Below, one piece after another: positions 28,401 through 35,988 of a stretch of DNA of 64,000 nucleotides. Source of the stretch: Klebsiella sp. WP3-W18-ESBL-02. GTDB taxonomy: Bacteria > Pseudomonadota > Gammaproteobacteria > Enterobacterales > Enterobacteriaceae. Both the position numbers and the translations under genes were made by a program. Under the pieces are notes generated by a model. It was not told the origin of the DNA, did no database searches, and saw only the letters and a list, made by a program, of their open reading frames with translations. How positions within the stretch are numbered: the stretch's first letter is position 1; each line of letters starts with the position of its first letter. Where the stretch lies: assembly GCF_014168815.1 (NCBI RefSeq), contig NZ_AP021972.1, positions 2,232,001 to 2,296,000 on the forward strand. Reading direction: 5' to 3'.

Positions 28401-31400
28401 TACCGCCAGCGATGGTCTGTACATGGCGGCGGCAAATGACATCAATATCACCGGAGCGAACGTAACCGCAGGCGGCGACCTCGCAATGGGCGCAGGCAAT
28501 AACATCAACATCGCCGCTAACCAGATGACCGACAGCAGCAGCCAGTCAGGCTTCCTGGGTAAACAAGACAACCTTTCGACTTCCACATCGAACCTGGGCA
28601 GCAGCATCATCGCGGACGGTAACGCGGCGATGCAGGCAGGTAATGACCTGAATGTCACAGCGAGCGCCATTGACGCAGGCCAAACCGCGCAACTGGTGGC
28701 AGGCAATGACCTGAATCTGAACGCGGCGGGCAACGGGCAGACCAGCCGCACGGGCAGCAGCGAAAACCATCAGAGCAGCGCAGACAGAACCACGATTTCA
28801 GCGGGCGACAACGTGACGCTGGTCGCCGGGCAGGACGTGACCAGCCAGGCGGCAGGCATCGCGGCGGAAGGAAATGTCGGTATTCAGGCCGGGCGTGACG
28901 TGAATCTGCTGGCGGAAGCCACCGTTAATGGCAGCAGTACGCGTGAGAGAAAGAAAACCGTCATTGATGAGTCCGTTCGCCAGCAGGGCACGGAGATTGC
29001 CAGCGGTGGCAACACCACGATTATCGCCGGTCGTGACGTAAACAGCGAAGCCGCGCAGGTGGCCGCGCAGGGTGATATTGGCGTTGCCGCCGATCGTGAT
29101 GTTAACCTGACCACGGCAACGGAAAGCGATTATCACTACTTCGAGCAGACCAAAACCAAAAAAGGTTTCCTCAGCAAGAAGACGACTCATACTATTGAAG
29201 AAGACCGTGCGACCCGTGAGGCGGGCACGCTGCTTTCTGGTGATAACGTTACCGTTCAGGCGGGTAACAATCTGCAGGTGAAAGGCTCTTCCGTGGTGGG
29301 TGATAACGCCGTGGCGCTGGGGGCAGGTAACAACGTTGATATCGTTGCGGCCACCAACACAGACACCTCCTGGCGGTTTAAAGAGACGAAGAAAAGCGGT
29401 CTGATGGGCACCGGTGGCATCGGCCTGACCATCGGCAGCAGCAAATCAACCCATGACTTGCGTGAAAAAGGAACCACCCAGAGTCAGAGCTTCAGTACCG
29501 TAGGCTCGACGGGCGGTAGCGTGGCGATTTCCGCCGGAAACCAGCTTCACGTCGGTGGCGCTGACCTTATCGCCGGGCAGGATTTAAGCCTTAGCGGCAA
29601 CAGCGTCATCATCGAACCGGGGCACGACAAACGCACCCTCGATGAAACCTTTGAGCAGAAGAAAAGCGGGCTGACCCTGGCGCTCTCCGGTACGGTGGGC
29701 AGCGCCATTAATAACGCGGTCTCCAATGCGCAGGAAACGAAAGAGACCAGCGATAGTCGTCTGAAAGCCCTGCAGGCCACCAAAACGGCACTTTCTGGCG
29801 TACAGGCAGGGCAGGCCGCCGCCGTCGCTTCCGCCACCGGCGACCCGAACGCGATGGGTGTAAGTCTGTCGCTGACGACCCAGAAATCAAAATCGCAGCA
29901 GCATACCGAAAGCGATGACGTTTCCGGCAGCACGCTGAATGCCGGGAATAACCTGTCGGTGATTGCCACGGGTAAAAACAAGGGTGACAACAGCGGCAAT
30001 ATCGTGATTGCCGGCAGCCAGCTTAAAGCCGGTGGCGACACGCTCCTGAGCGCACAAAACGACATCCTGTTGAGCGGTGCGGCCAATACCCAGCAGTCCA
30101 GCGGGAAAAACAGCAGCAGTGGCGGCGGCGTTGGGGTCAGTATTGGTGCAGGTAAAGGGGCTGGTATCAGCGTATTTGCCAACGTCAATGCCGCCAGCGG
30201 CAAAGACAAAGGCAACGGTACCGACTGGACCGAGACCACTATCGACAGCGGGAAAACCGTTACGCTTACCAGTGGACGCGACACGGTACTCAATGGAGCC
30301 CAGGTCAGCGGTAATACCCTCATCGCCGATATCGGCCGCGACCTGCTGCTGAGCAGCCAGCAGAACAGCAACCAGTATGACAGTAAGCAAAGCAGCGTTG
30401 CCGCAGGCGGGAGCTTCACTTTCGGTACGATGACCGGCTCAGGCTATATCAGCGCCAGTCAGGACAAAATGAAGAGCCGATTTGACTCCGTCGCCGAGCA
30501 GACAGGTCTGTATGCCGGCCAGGGCGGTTTTGATATCACCGTCGGCAACCATACCCAACTGGACGGCGCGGTTATCGCCTCAACGGCCAGCGCAGATAAA
30601 AACAGCCTCGATACCGGAACGCTTGGTTTCAGCGATATCTATAATGAAGCGGATTTCAAAACGCAGCACTCGGGTATCAGCCTGAGCGGTGCCGGCGACT
30701 TTGGTGGCGACCAGTTCAAAGGCAATATGCCAGGTGGGATGATTTCTGCTGCGGGAAGCAGCGGACATGCTGAAGGTACGACTCAGGCTGCGGTGGCTAA
30801 CGGTACCATCACCATCCGCAATACGGAAAATCAGCAGCAGGATGTGGCGAACCTGAGCCGTGATACGGAGCATGCCAATGACAGCATCAGCCCTATTTTC
30901 GACAAGGAGAAAGAGCAGAACCGCCTGAAGGCAATCGGACTTATTAGCGACATTGGCAATCAGGCCGCGGATATTGCCAGGACTCAGGGTGAGCTGAATG
31001 CGATTAAAGCCGCGAAGGATCGCATGAGCAGGGCTGAACCTGAAGAGCTGGATGCAGCGAAAGCGCAATGGCAGAAAGAGAATCCGGATAAAACGCCAAA
31101 GCCAGAAGATATCAGTAATCAGCTTTACCAGAACTACTACAATGAAGCGTTTGCTGCGACGGGGATGGGAACCGGTGGCGCGGTGCAACGTGGTATCCAG
31201 GCGGCAACGGCGGCGCTAACCGCGCTTGCCGGTGGTGGCAACCTGGCGGGTGTTCTGGCCAGTGCATCAGCACCGGAACTGGCTCGTCTGGTGAAGGAAA
31301 CTACGGAAGATAATACCGCTGTTAACACGGTGGCCCATGCCATTTTGGGCGGTGCGGTTGCGGCATTGCAGGGTAACAGTGCAGTATCAGGCGCTGCGGG

Positions 31401-32406
31401 CGCGGCAACAGGTGAGCTGGTTGCACGCGCTATTGCGGATATTTATTACCCTGGCGTGAAGATGTCAGACCTGACGGAGTCGCAAAAGCAGACCATCAGC
31501 TCACTGGCGAGCGTATCAGCGGGCATTGCCGGCGGGCTGGCGGGAGATAGCACATCGGCGGCGGCGGCGGGGGCGAGCGCCGGGAAGAATGCGGTTGAGA
31601 ATAATGCGCTCAGTGATATTGCTGAGAATCAGCACTCCGGCATGTCGCAGTCAGAGAAGTATCAGAAAGCCCAGGATGCACTGGTTAAAGCGACTGAGGA
31701 GTTTAAGGCGAAAAACTGTGCCGGGCTGAGCACCGAAGCTTGTGGTGCGAAAATGGATGCGCACCGGGATGAACTGCTGGCAGGTTTTGCAGAAGCTGGC
31801 AGCGAGTATTTGCCTGTTTATGGTGATTACAAAAGTTTTGCGGAAGCGGACAGTGCACTGGGGTATCTGGCGGCCGTTATTGGTATTTTTCCGGGGCTGG
31901 GAGATACGGCTGGTAAGTTTATCAAGGGGGCTGAAAAAGCCCTGAAAGCTGGCGATCTTGAAACCGCGTCTAAGCTTATCAATAAAGCCAGTGATGAAAT
32001 TCAGGCTGTTAAGGCACTTGATGTTGGCTCATATAACAACCTCAAGAAAGGTGAAGTTGTTGGTGATGGATTAGAACATGACCACATACCTTCCTTTGCC
32101 GCACTGAGAACAGCAAAGGAAAATGAGTTAGGTAGAAAACTAACCCCGACAGAAGAAAAAGCTTTATATCAAAATGCCACAGCAGTAGAGGTTCCCAAGA
32201 ATGTTCATCAGGCAGGGCCCACTTATGGTGGCAAAAACACAGTAGCTCAAGTTCAGCAAGATGCGCTAGATCTGTGTGGGGCCGTTTGTCGTGATACCAA
32301 TGCTTTGAGAACCAATATGATAGAACGTGGTTATGATCCGGTTCTGGTTGATGATGCTATAAAACAGATCATTGACAGGAATAGGCAAACAGGAGTCATT
32401 AAATAA
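22498..32406 (+). CDS. cdiA: CdiA contact-dependent inhibition effector with HNH-like C-terminal toxin
   Basis: 3302 residues. A signal region (about 1-33) leads into the TPS secretion domain with the NPYGITCNGCGF motif. FHA-1 beta-helical repeats run to about 1390; a receptor-binding or YP-type region starts near 1400 (TTTYPWLGQ) and reaches about 1845; FHA-2 repeats then run to about 2840, followed by a pretoxin domain ending in VENN (3033-3036, codons 31594-31605). The last 266 residues are the variable CdiA-CT: an entry region with a hydrophobic helix pair (LGYLAAVIGIFPGLGDT), then a nuclease-like end with Glu3193-His3194-Asp3195-His3196 and His3237 followed by TYGGKN. That pattern resembles HNH/Endo VII-type toxins. 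The stop overlaps cdiI. Confidence 0.95.
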   Translation: MNQPPVRFTYRLLSYLVSGLLATQPLLPAVAATLTPTGNTATDNAANGVPIVNIATPNEAGISHNQFTDYNVGKEGLILNNAADKLAQTQLGGLINGNANLKAGKEAKGIINEVIGGNRSQLQGYTEVAGKAANVMVANPYGITCNGCGFINTPQATLTTGKPVFDASGNLQTLDVKKGSITIEGQGIDASGSDALSIISRATEVNAAIHAKDLKVIAGANRVGSDGSVQAQQGEGPAPTVAVDTGALGGMYANRIHLVSSEKGVGVNLGDLNARQGDITLDANGKLTVHNSLASGTLSAKGEELALTGAHKANGNLSLSSQGDIALSNGTLASDGELVLNASGTISHVNEKLTVGGGATLTAKNISQDAASEINAARDIAVNAHDTLKTQGQMTAGQNLTVSSNTLTQDGSLLAHNRAQLSADTLNNNGSVQGAALTVDSSALRNAGSLLSGGGLTVNAQDFTQSGSIGAKGYADITTLGTLINTGSVVSDDALVLNAQAVTQNGVLSGGNGLTVNAQTLSSGENSLTHSHAAMTLSATTTTLDGEISADGDLQLQSDRLTTAAGAQLQSGNNLSLSAREVTLAGTQAAQNAMTANTREQLTHTGKSSAAALSLSAPALSNSGVLVASSLNTQSQRLTNSGLMQGDNALLIDAQTLDNQQNGTLYSAANLTLVIPDIRNGGLITSDSALTLRSGSLRYPGKIIAETLDVNATTLSGDGLLQGTGALTLTGDTLSQGGSGRWLTAGDLALNGNTLDTAGTVQGQNLNVQAESWVNRGSALATGRLNATLGESLINDGDLMSQGHFGLTAPALTNHGSILAAGDMSLAGDVFSSDGTLQSDTLSLGHNRIDNSGTMTGLHGLTLNSSGALNNRGDLLSQKSLTLSAGEVNNSGRLQGQTIALDGSGLTNSGAIQSALDLALTLSGDLNAATGSKITALGEARLAGKALSNQGLISASTLAVNGDSLSNDGEISGVNGLNVMLSGTLQQQGKMLAGGALTVNAGDVSNSGQVQGAESQISAGSLTNSGRVQGDSGLTLTLLNALTNQAGGVLLSQNALNLTAPELTNDGTIQGNGQTTLSAVTQARNGGNILSGGDLTFTTPDYSGSGWLQATNLMLNVAKLASNGTVMAANQATLTGNSLSNGGTFQAAQLNVNMQTVTNSGTLLGNQGLTLKGNSLNNAGGKVFSGGDMLAEMVSLSGAGQLVALGNLTLKLTNSFTAQGVIASNKQLAVSSQGDMTNAGTLQGDGITLNAVGRLTNSGQLTAGTGTTVLSGSQIAMNSSGSLQTGGDVNLTSRGNITLDGFTGTAGNMVLAATGSLINTALLYAGNNLSLFANSIQNLRGDMLVGNNLVMQRDASGTANAEVVNSSGNIETIHGDITIKTGHLLNERTGLTSTIQTTNLTTTYPWLGQATANIPVAVLGADTVTQKKTSSYSYEGSCGGAYCFAYEDTRYYYAPIAGYATRQFALNQTENQVSAQGGSARIASGRDMTIVAQQLNNQASAILADQNLILTGNTLTNQSYQSGTYTEYAVYQYERVITGGSGLTPGYSPTHRNTTYENTVPYVLKGNVTESINGELFRAVIQAGAGATTNFTDFVSNENITAQGDRVSNTIVAPALNALSQQTVGTPEQGQTLADTATLPIDSLEWRDQISGALLNMSGGQTLDAVDTSAWPLPSGDNGYFVTATDPDSPYLITVNPKLDGLGQLDPSLFGDLYKLLGMTPGAAPRETGSQYTDVSQFLGSSYMLDRLGLDPDNDYRFLGDAVFDTRYVSNYVLNQTGSRYINGLGSDLDQMRYLMDSAAAAQTALGLTFGVALTAEQIATLDHSILWWESTTINGQIVMVPKVYLSPKDVSVQNGSVISGNNVQLASGNVTNGGSSLIAQNGLSIDSRNSINNLNAGLISAGGGLELSALGDINNISSAISGKTVQLESTGGSINNVTRTEQWSVGGNSRHGNVSVSGTDVGQTASITASDGLYMAAANDINITGANVTAGGDLAMGAGNNINIAANQMTDSSSQSGFLGKQDNLSTSTSNLGSSIIADGNAAMQAGNDLNVTASAIDAGQTAQLVAGNDLNLNAAGNGQTSRTGSSENHQSSADRTTISAGDNVTLVAGQDVTSQAAGIAAEGNVGIQAGRDVNLLAEATVNGSSTRERKKTVIDESVRQQGTEIASGGNTTIIAGRDVNSEAAQVAAQGDIGVAADRDVNLTTATESDYHYFEQTKTKKGFLSKKTTHTIEEDRATREAGTLLSGDNVTVQAGNNLQVKGSSVVGDNAVALGAGNNVDIVAATNTDTSWRFKETKKSGLMGTGGIGLTIGSSKSTHDLREKGTTQSQSFSTVGSTGGSVAISAGNQLHVGGADLIAGQDLSLSGNSVIIEPGHDKRTLDETFEQKKSGLTLALSGTVGSAINNAVSNAQETKETSDSRLKALQATKTALSGVQAGQAAAVASATGDPNAMGVSLSLTTQKSKSQQHTESDDVSGSTLNAGNNLSVIATGKNKGDNSGNIVIAGSQLKAGGDTLLSAQNDILLSGAANTQQSSGKNSSSGGGVGVSIGAGKGAGISVFANVNAASGKDKGNGTDWTETTIDSGKTVTLTSGRDTVLNGAQVSGNTLIADIGRDLLLSSQQNSNQYDSKQSSVAAGGSFTFGTMTGSGYISASQDKMKSRFDSVAEQTGLYAGQGGFDITVGNHTQLDGAVIASTASADKNSLDTGTLGFSDIYNEADFKTQHSGISLSGAGDFGGDQFKGNMPGGMISAAGSSGHAEGTTQAAVANGTITIRNTENQQQDVANLSRDTEHANDSISPIFDKEKEQNRLKAIGLISDIGNQAADIARTQGELNAIKAAKDRMSRAEPEELDAAKAQWQKENPDKTPKPEDISNQLYQNYYNEAFAATGMGTGGAVQRGIQAATAALTALAGGGNLAGVLASASAPELARLVKETTEDNTAVNTVAHAILGGAVAALQGNSAVSGAAGAATGELVARAIADIYYPGVKMSDLTESQKQTISSLASVSAGIAGGLAGDSTSAAAAGASAGKNAVENNALSDIAENQHSGMSQSEKYQKAQDALVKATEEFKAKNCAGLSTEACGAKMDAHRDELLAGFAEAGSEYLPVYGDYKSFAEADSALGYLAAVIGIFPGLGDTAGKFIKGAEKALKAGDLETASKLINKASDEIQAVKALDVGSYNNLKKGEVVGDGLEHDHIPSFAALRTAKENELGRKLTPTEEKALYQNATAVEVPKNVHQAGPTYGGKNTVAQVQQDALDLCGAVCRDTNALRTNMIERGYDPVLVDDAIKQIIDRNRQTGVIK

Positions 32407-32837
32407 TGTTGGCATGGAATGATCTTATCGAAATACTAGGGTGTTCGAAGACAAGCAATGAGTTTGTTTATCTTCCTCAAAAACTAAATGAATTACCTGT
32501 TTTCGATGAGGGTATTTTAGGTGACCGAAGCTATTACTCATTCTTCAACTCAGGTGTTTTACTTTTGTTAGAAGACAACCAAGTGAATCAAATTAGCTTG
32601 TATATGCAAGCTGATGAAGGATTCTCCGTATACCTAGGGGAGGTACCTTTACCTGCTAATGGATGCGAGTCAGATATTATCCAAGTGTTAGGATCTCCTT
32701 CTGCCATGGGGGGAGGGGGAATGGATATGCTCTTGGGATATCTCAATCGCTGGATAAAATACCAAACTGGAAATTATGAGCTGCATCTTCAGTTTAATCA
32801 ACATGATCAACTGTGCCGAGTGACGCTAATGCAATAA
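32406..32837 (+). CDS. cdiI: CdiI immunity protein for the CdiA toxin
   Basis: 143 residues starting in a TAATG overlap with the cdiA stop, as expected for a toxin-immunity pair. It is acidic, cytosolic, and has a short central glycine run (MGGGGMDM). I do not recognise the family; assignment rests on position, size and coupling. The base composition becomes AT-rich here relative to the cdiA body, as is usual for exchanged CT/immunity cassettes. Confidence 0.8.
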   Translation: MLAWNDLIEILGCSKTSNEFVYLPQKLNELPVFDEGILGDRSYYSFFNSGVLLLLEDNQVNQISLYMQADEGFSVYLGEVPLPANGCESDIIQVLGSPSAMGGGGMDMLLGYLNRWIKYQTGNYELHLQFNQHDQLCRVTLMQ

Positions 32838-33013
32838 AAAATCCCGATTTTACTTTATGCATTAACGAATGACTTTTTAACAGCTACGCGTAAGTGCATT
32901 CAGGCCAAAAACGCGCGTCGGGGCAAAATGTTGACAGCATAAAAACGCATCAGTAAAAACAAGCTATAACCTGCTGACTGCGCTGGGAAAATACCTGTTC
33001 GTCCTCAATAACC

Positions 33014-33835
33014 GTGTCGGAACGAGTTGTTGTTGAGAATAATCACCTGAGCCAGCCACAACAACAAAGCCGTAGCGAAGAAATTGTTGCCTGTGGCAGC
33101 GACAGTAGCTGTAAAACCGATGTCCGTAAGAACTATGCCAAAGAATATGACATTGTTCAGGAGAAAATAAAAAATTGTTCCAGCGCAGCAGATTGTGTTG
33201 CGGTTGCGAAAGAAATGAAAGAATGGAAGGCCGAAAGTAGTGCCAGGAGTGATGAACTGGCGGCCAAGGCTCGCAATGAAGGGATAGACTCTTTAACTCA
33301 GGCAGAGAAGCTGGAATGGGCAAACCTGAGAGGAGCTCAGTCAAACTTTGATGGTTCGATTAATACGCTGATTTATCGTGCGCAGATGTTTGGCGGTTCA
33401 GAAGAAACGTCCGCCGAGCTGGTGAATATTTTTGGCCATGCAGCTATAGCTAATGCGGCGGGTGCTGCTGCTGGAATTAGTAAGGCTAAATCTAATAATC
33501 AGCCTAACAACCGAATTGAAACGGTGCTTAAACCAGAGAAGAACTGGGAAAGTGCTCGTAATAAAGCTTTAGACATTGTAGGTAACTTAGGGGATGATTC
33601 AAAGCCCGTCATCGGTCGGTTAGAGGTAAGCGCTGGAAATGGAAAAGTTATTGGTCGTCAGTCCAGCGATGGTAAACTTGGCTGGCGAGTAGACTATGAT
33701 CCTGAAAAAGGCACTCATATCAATATATGGGATTATTCTCAAGGAAAAGGCCCCGGAAAGGCGGTTAAACAAGTAATTCCATTTGATGGTAATGAAAAGT
33801 CCTTTGAGACCATATTGAAACAATTGAACAGGTAG
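33014..33835 (+). CDS. Orphan CdiA-CT module 2 (VENN plus toxin)
   Basis: The frame is open from 32978 and its first candidate start is GTG at 33014, seven codons before VENN (33032-33043). A cytosol-entry region with paired cysteines (CGSDSSCKTD, NCSSAADC) is followed by a linker and a compact C-terminal domain (about 210-273) with GKVIGRQSSDGKLGWRVDY and HINIWDYSQGKGPGK motifs. I recognise these as a recurrent polymorphic-toxin C-terminus but cannot name the activity. There is no secretion domain, so it is probably silent unless it recombines with cdiA through the VENN block. Its immunity gene follows five bases later. Confidence 0.75.
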   Translation: MSERVVVENNHLSQPQQQSRSEEIVACGSDSSCKTDVRKNYAKEYDIVQEKIKNCSSAADCVAVAKEMKEWKAESSARSDELAAKARNEGIDSLTQAEKLEWANLRGAQSNFDGSINTLIYRAQMFGGSEETSAELVNIFGHAAIANAAGAAAGISKAKSNNQPNNRIETVLKPEKNWESARNKALDIVGNLGDDSKPVIGRLEVSAGNGKVIGRQSSDGKLGWRVDYDPEKGTHINIWDYSQGKGPGKAVKQVIPFDGNEKSFETILKQLNR

Positions 33836-33840
33836 GGCCC

Positions 33841-34218
33841 ATGACTCTATTTGATGAATGTAAAGAAGCACTTAGCGCTGATTTCAATGTGCTTAGTGAA
33901 AAAGATCAAGTGAGCGTGATGGGTATTTTTAATAAATACCCATCTGCTAACGGGAATATATTATGGTCGGAAATTGACTTTAAAGATTTCGAGACCGTTA
34001 ACGACTTGTCGAATGAGGCAGCCCTAAAAAACGATGATGTATACGTCATTGCAGATAATGCAGACATACCTATTTTTAAGACAAGCCTAAGGCTAGTTTT
34101 TGAAAATATTTATGATGTAACAGCATTGTCACCAAAACTGTTTATTTTTAACGACAATGTGATTCTACAACCTTTATTTCCAACAGATAAAATACGTCTT
34201 GGCGTTAGGTTGAAGTAA
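33841..34218 (+). CDS. Orphan CdiI immunity protein 2
   Basis: 125 residues, acidic and soluble, starting six bases after the stop of orphan toxin module 2 with GGTAGGG upstream. The protein family is not recognised. Placement directly behind a CdiA-CT and the AT-rich composition support an immunity role. It may be expressed alone to protect against neighbours that deliver the matching toxin. Confidence 0.7.
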   Translation: MTLFDECKEALSADFNVLSEKDQVSVMGIFNKYPSANGNILWSEIDFKDFETVNDLSNEAALKNDDVYVIADNADIPIFKTSLRLVFENIYDVTALSPKLFIFNDNVILQPLFPTDKIRLGVRLK

Positions 34219-34404
34219 AAATAATTTACTTTATTCGATGATTTTTTCTGAAACTCTGCATCAGTGAGCGTTAATATCCATTAACATACTATTTTATAGA
34301 ATAAAATGGAGGCACCGGGCGGTAGCGTGTTCAGGAGAAAAAGGTTCGTCGAGGCAAAAATTTTCCGGACCGGAAATACAACAGTCGGGAAACAATATAA
34401 CTAA

Positions 34405-35286
34405 CTAAAATGCAAGGGAAAATTCCCATCATTACCACAATGTGCGTCAGAGAGAGTTGTTGTTGAGAATAATTTCCTTGGTACGACATCTTCAGACAGA
34501 CTCGATAAAGCCGTTGAGAAAATTAAGGCCGGTGATAAGTCGTTAGCTACAGCTAACGAGCTGATTAAGATTGAAAATGCTGATAAACGTAGTGATGCTC
34601 TTATGGGCAAATTTCGCCGTGATCCAACTTCATTGTCGGAATCAGAACGCGTTGAATTGAATGCTTATGTACGAGTGTATGCAGCTGAAATGCAATCAGT
34701 TTATGGAGCTGATAAAGCTAAACAAATGGTACAGAATCTTTTTGACTATCCCGGCTATGAGCGTAATCCTGACAATGCTGTATTGAATCAAGCTCAGAGC
34801 ACTGTAAATACTTGGGGCTATCATAAATCGAATGCCAGTATCGGTGATTCCCCTCTGATATTTGGCAGTAGCGTACGGGGAACCACAATAAGAGAAGGTA
34901 TGGCTGTCAATGCTGCAATAGGCACGGCGGTGAATACAGGTGTCCAGCTCAGTGGCGATGAGCCATTCAGTTTTGTCGATGCCATCATGGCCGGTATAAC
35001 ATCGGCAGCTACCACAGGAAAAAGCTGGAAAGCATCCGCTGCAATCAATATGGGGGGCGCTGCGATTGGCAGTGCGATTAAAGGGGAGGAACCGACTAAC
35101 TCTGTGAGAAGTAATGGTTTTGGTAGTGTGGTTGGTAGTTTAGGAGGTAAAGTTGTTGATTCATTGTCTCCAGTAACCGATCAAGTGACAAAGGATGTTA
35201 TTGGTGCGGTTACAGGTGCTACTGCTTCTGAACTTACAGGAAACGCTGTAAAAGATGAGTTAGACAAGCGGGAGAAGAAGCAATGA
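34405..35286 (+). pseudogene. Orphan CdiA-CT module 3, probable membrane-acting toxin, no start codon
   Basis: The frame opens after a stop at 34402-34404 and reads through VVVENN (VENN at 34462-34473) without a good start; ATG at 34603 is internal. About 270 residues follow VENN. The first part is helical and charged; the second (from about 34840) is a glycine/alanine-rich stretch with amphipathic and hydrophobic segments (GMAVNAAIGTAVNTG, FVDAIMAGITSAATTG, INMGGAAIGSAIKG, VIGAVTGATASEL). This composition suits a pore-forming or ionophore CdiA-CT, and the membrane immunity protein behind it agrees. Enzymatic motifs were not seen. Confidence 0.65.
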
Positions 35287-35537
35287 ATCTTTTCAGCAGG
35301 GTTGGTATTCCATGGCTTATCTTCTTGGTTTTGTATTGTACTGTGTTAATTTCCGTTGTTCTTTTTATATGCCAACTAGGAGTATCGACAATTTTCTATT
35401 TCAATGATGGGAAATTCCATTTTTTATGGGAAGAGGCATTATATATCGCATTAAAAAAAGGAAGCATAGCCGGAGTAGTATTGGGTGCCGGAGTATGGTT
35501 GAAAAATAAGTTGCATGAGCGTCATGGGAAAAGATAG
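35283..35537 (+). CDS. Orphan CdiI 3, two-helix membrane immunity protein
   Basis: 84 residues, ATGA overlap with the stop of toxin module 3. Two transmembrane segments are clear: LIFLVLYCTVLISVVLFICQ (about 12-31) and a shorter one around GSIAGVVLGAGVWL (about 61-74), then a basic tail. Immunity proteins against pore-forming CdiA toxins, for example E. coli EC93, are small inner-membrane proteins, so the match of type is informative. Family identity is not proven. Confidence 0.7.
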   Translation: MNLFSRVGIPWLIFLVLYCTVLISVVLFICQLGVSTIFYFNDGKFHFLWEEALYIALKKGSIAGVVLGAGVWLKNKLHERHGKR

Positions 35538-35750
35538 TTGTTGAGAATAACTATCTGAGTACCAATCAGTCGCTGACCTTTGATAAAGAACTGTCGGACT
35601 GCCGTAAATCGGGTGGCGACTGCTAGGCTGTCATCGATAAATGGAAGAAAGTCAGCGATAACCAAAGCCTGAAACTAGATGAGACCCTGAAAGATAACCC
35701 GGCTTCCGCGCTTGCCTGGGATAAGGAACTGGCCGAAGGTGGTCTGGATA
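35537..35750 (+). pseudogene. Decayed fourth CdiA-CT fragment
   Basis: VVENNYLSTNQSLTFDKEL is encoded from 35537, with VENN at 35540-35551. After GGDC the frame meets TAG (35624-35626), then continues without further stops as AVIDKWKKVSDNQSLKLDE up to 35750, where IS3-family sequence begins. The toxin domain and immunity gene are missing. It is a remnant of an older CT cassette cut by the insertion element. Confidence 0.65.
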
Positions 35751-35944
35751 TTGTAAGCATCCCGCTAAAACGGCCCATTCACTCTTAGAGATCTTCCGAC
35801 ATACTGATTGTGCCCCCTGAGGCGATCGCCATGCATAAAGCCCGATTCACTGAGCACCAGATCATCGCTGCCCTGAAGTCTGTTGAAGCCGCACGCACCG
35901 TTAAGAATGTCTGCCGCGAAGCAGGGATTTATGGGGATGCTTAA
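35750..35944 (+). mobile_element. IS3-family remnant, left copy (end plus orfA 5' part)
   Basis: From 35750 the sequence matches, in inverted orientation, the segment ending at 44096. It includes the presumed element end (ATTGTAAGCATCCC) and the start of an OrfA transposase (35831-35944) reading KARFTEHQIIAALKSVEAA and VCREAGI before a premature stop. That is the helix-turn-helix start of IS3-group OrfA. The rest of the element is gone. Confidence 0.75.
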
Positions 35945-35988
35945 ACCATCGACCTCATAGTTGAAATATTACAGCTTTGATCTATTCA

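Noticed and set aside
23400..30400. Repetitive sequence that might be taken for a repeat array
   Set aside because: The repeats are FHA beta-helix units within one continuous reading frame, imprecise and protein-level; there are no identical repeats with unique spacers, so not CRISPR.
29547..30419. 290-codon minus-strand ORF inside cdiA (and several others at 23-31 kb)
   Set aside because: Antisense shadows of FHA repeats, Leu/Pro/Ser-rich with no motif; cdiA is clearly coding on the other strand.
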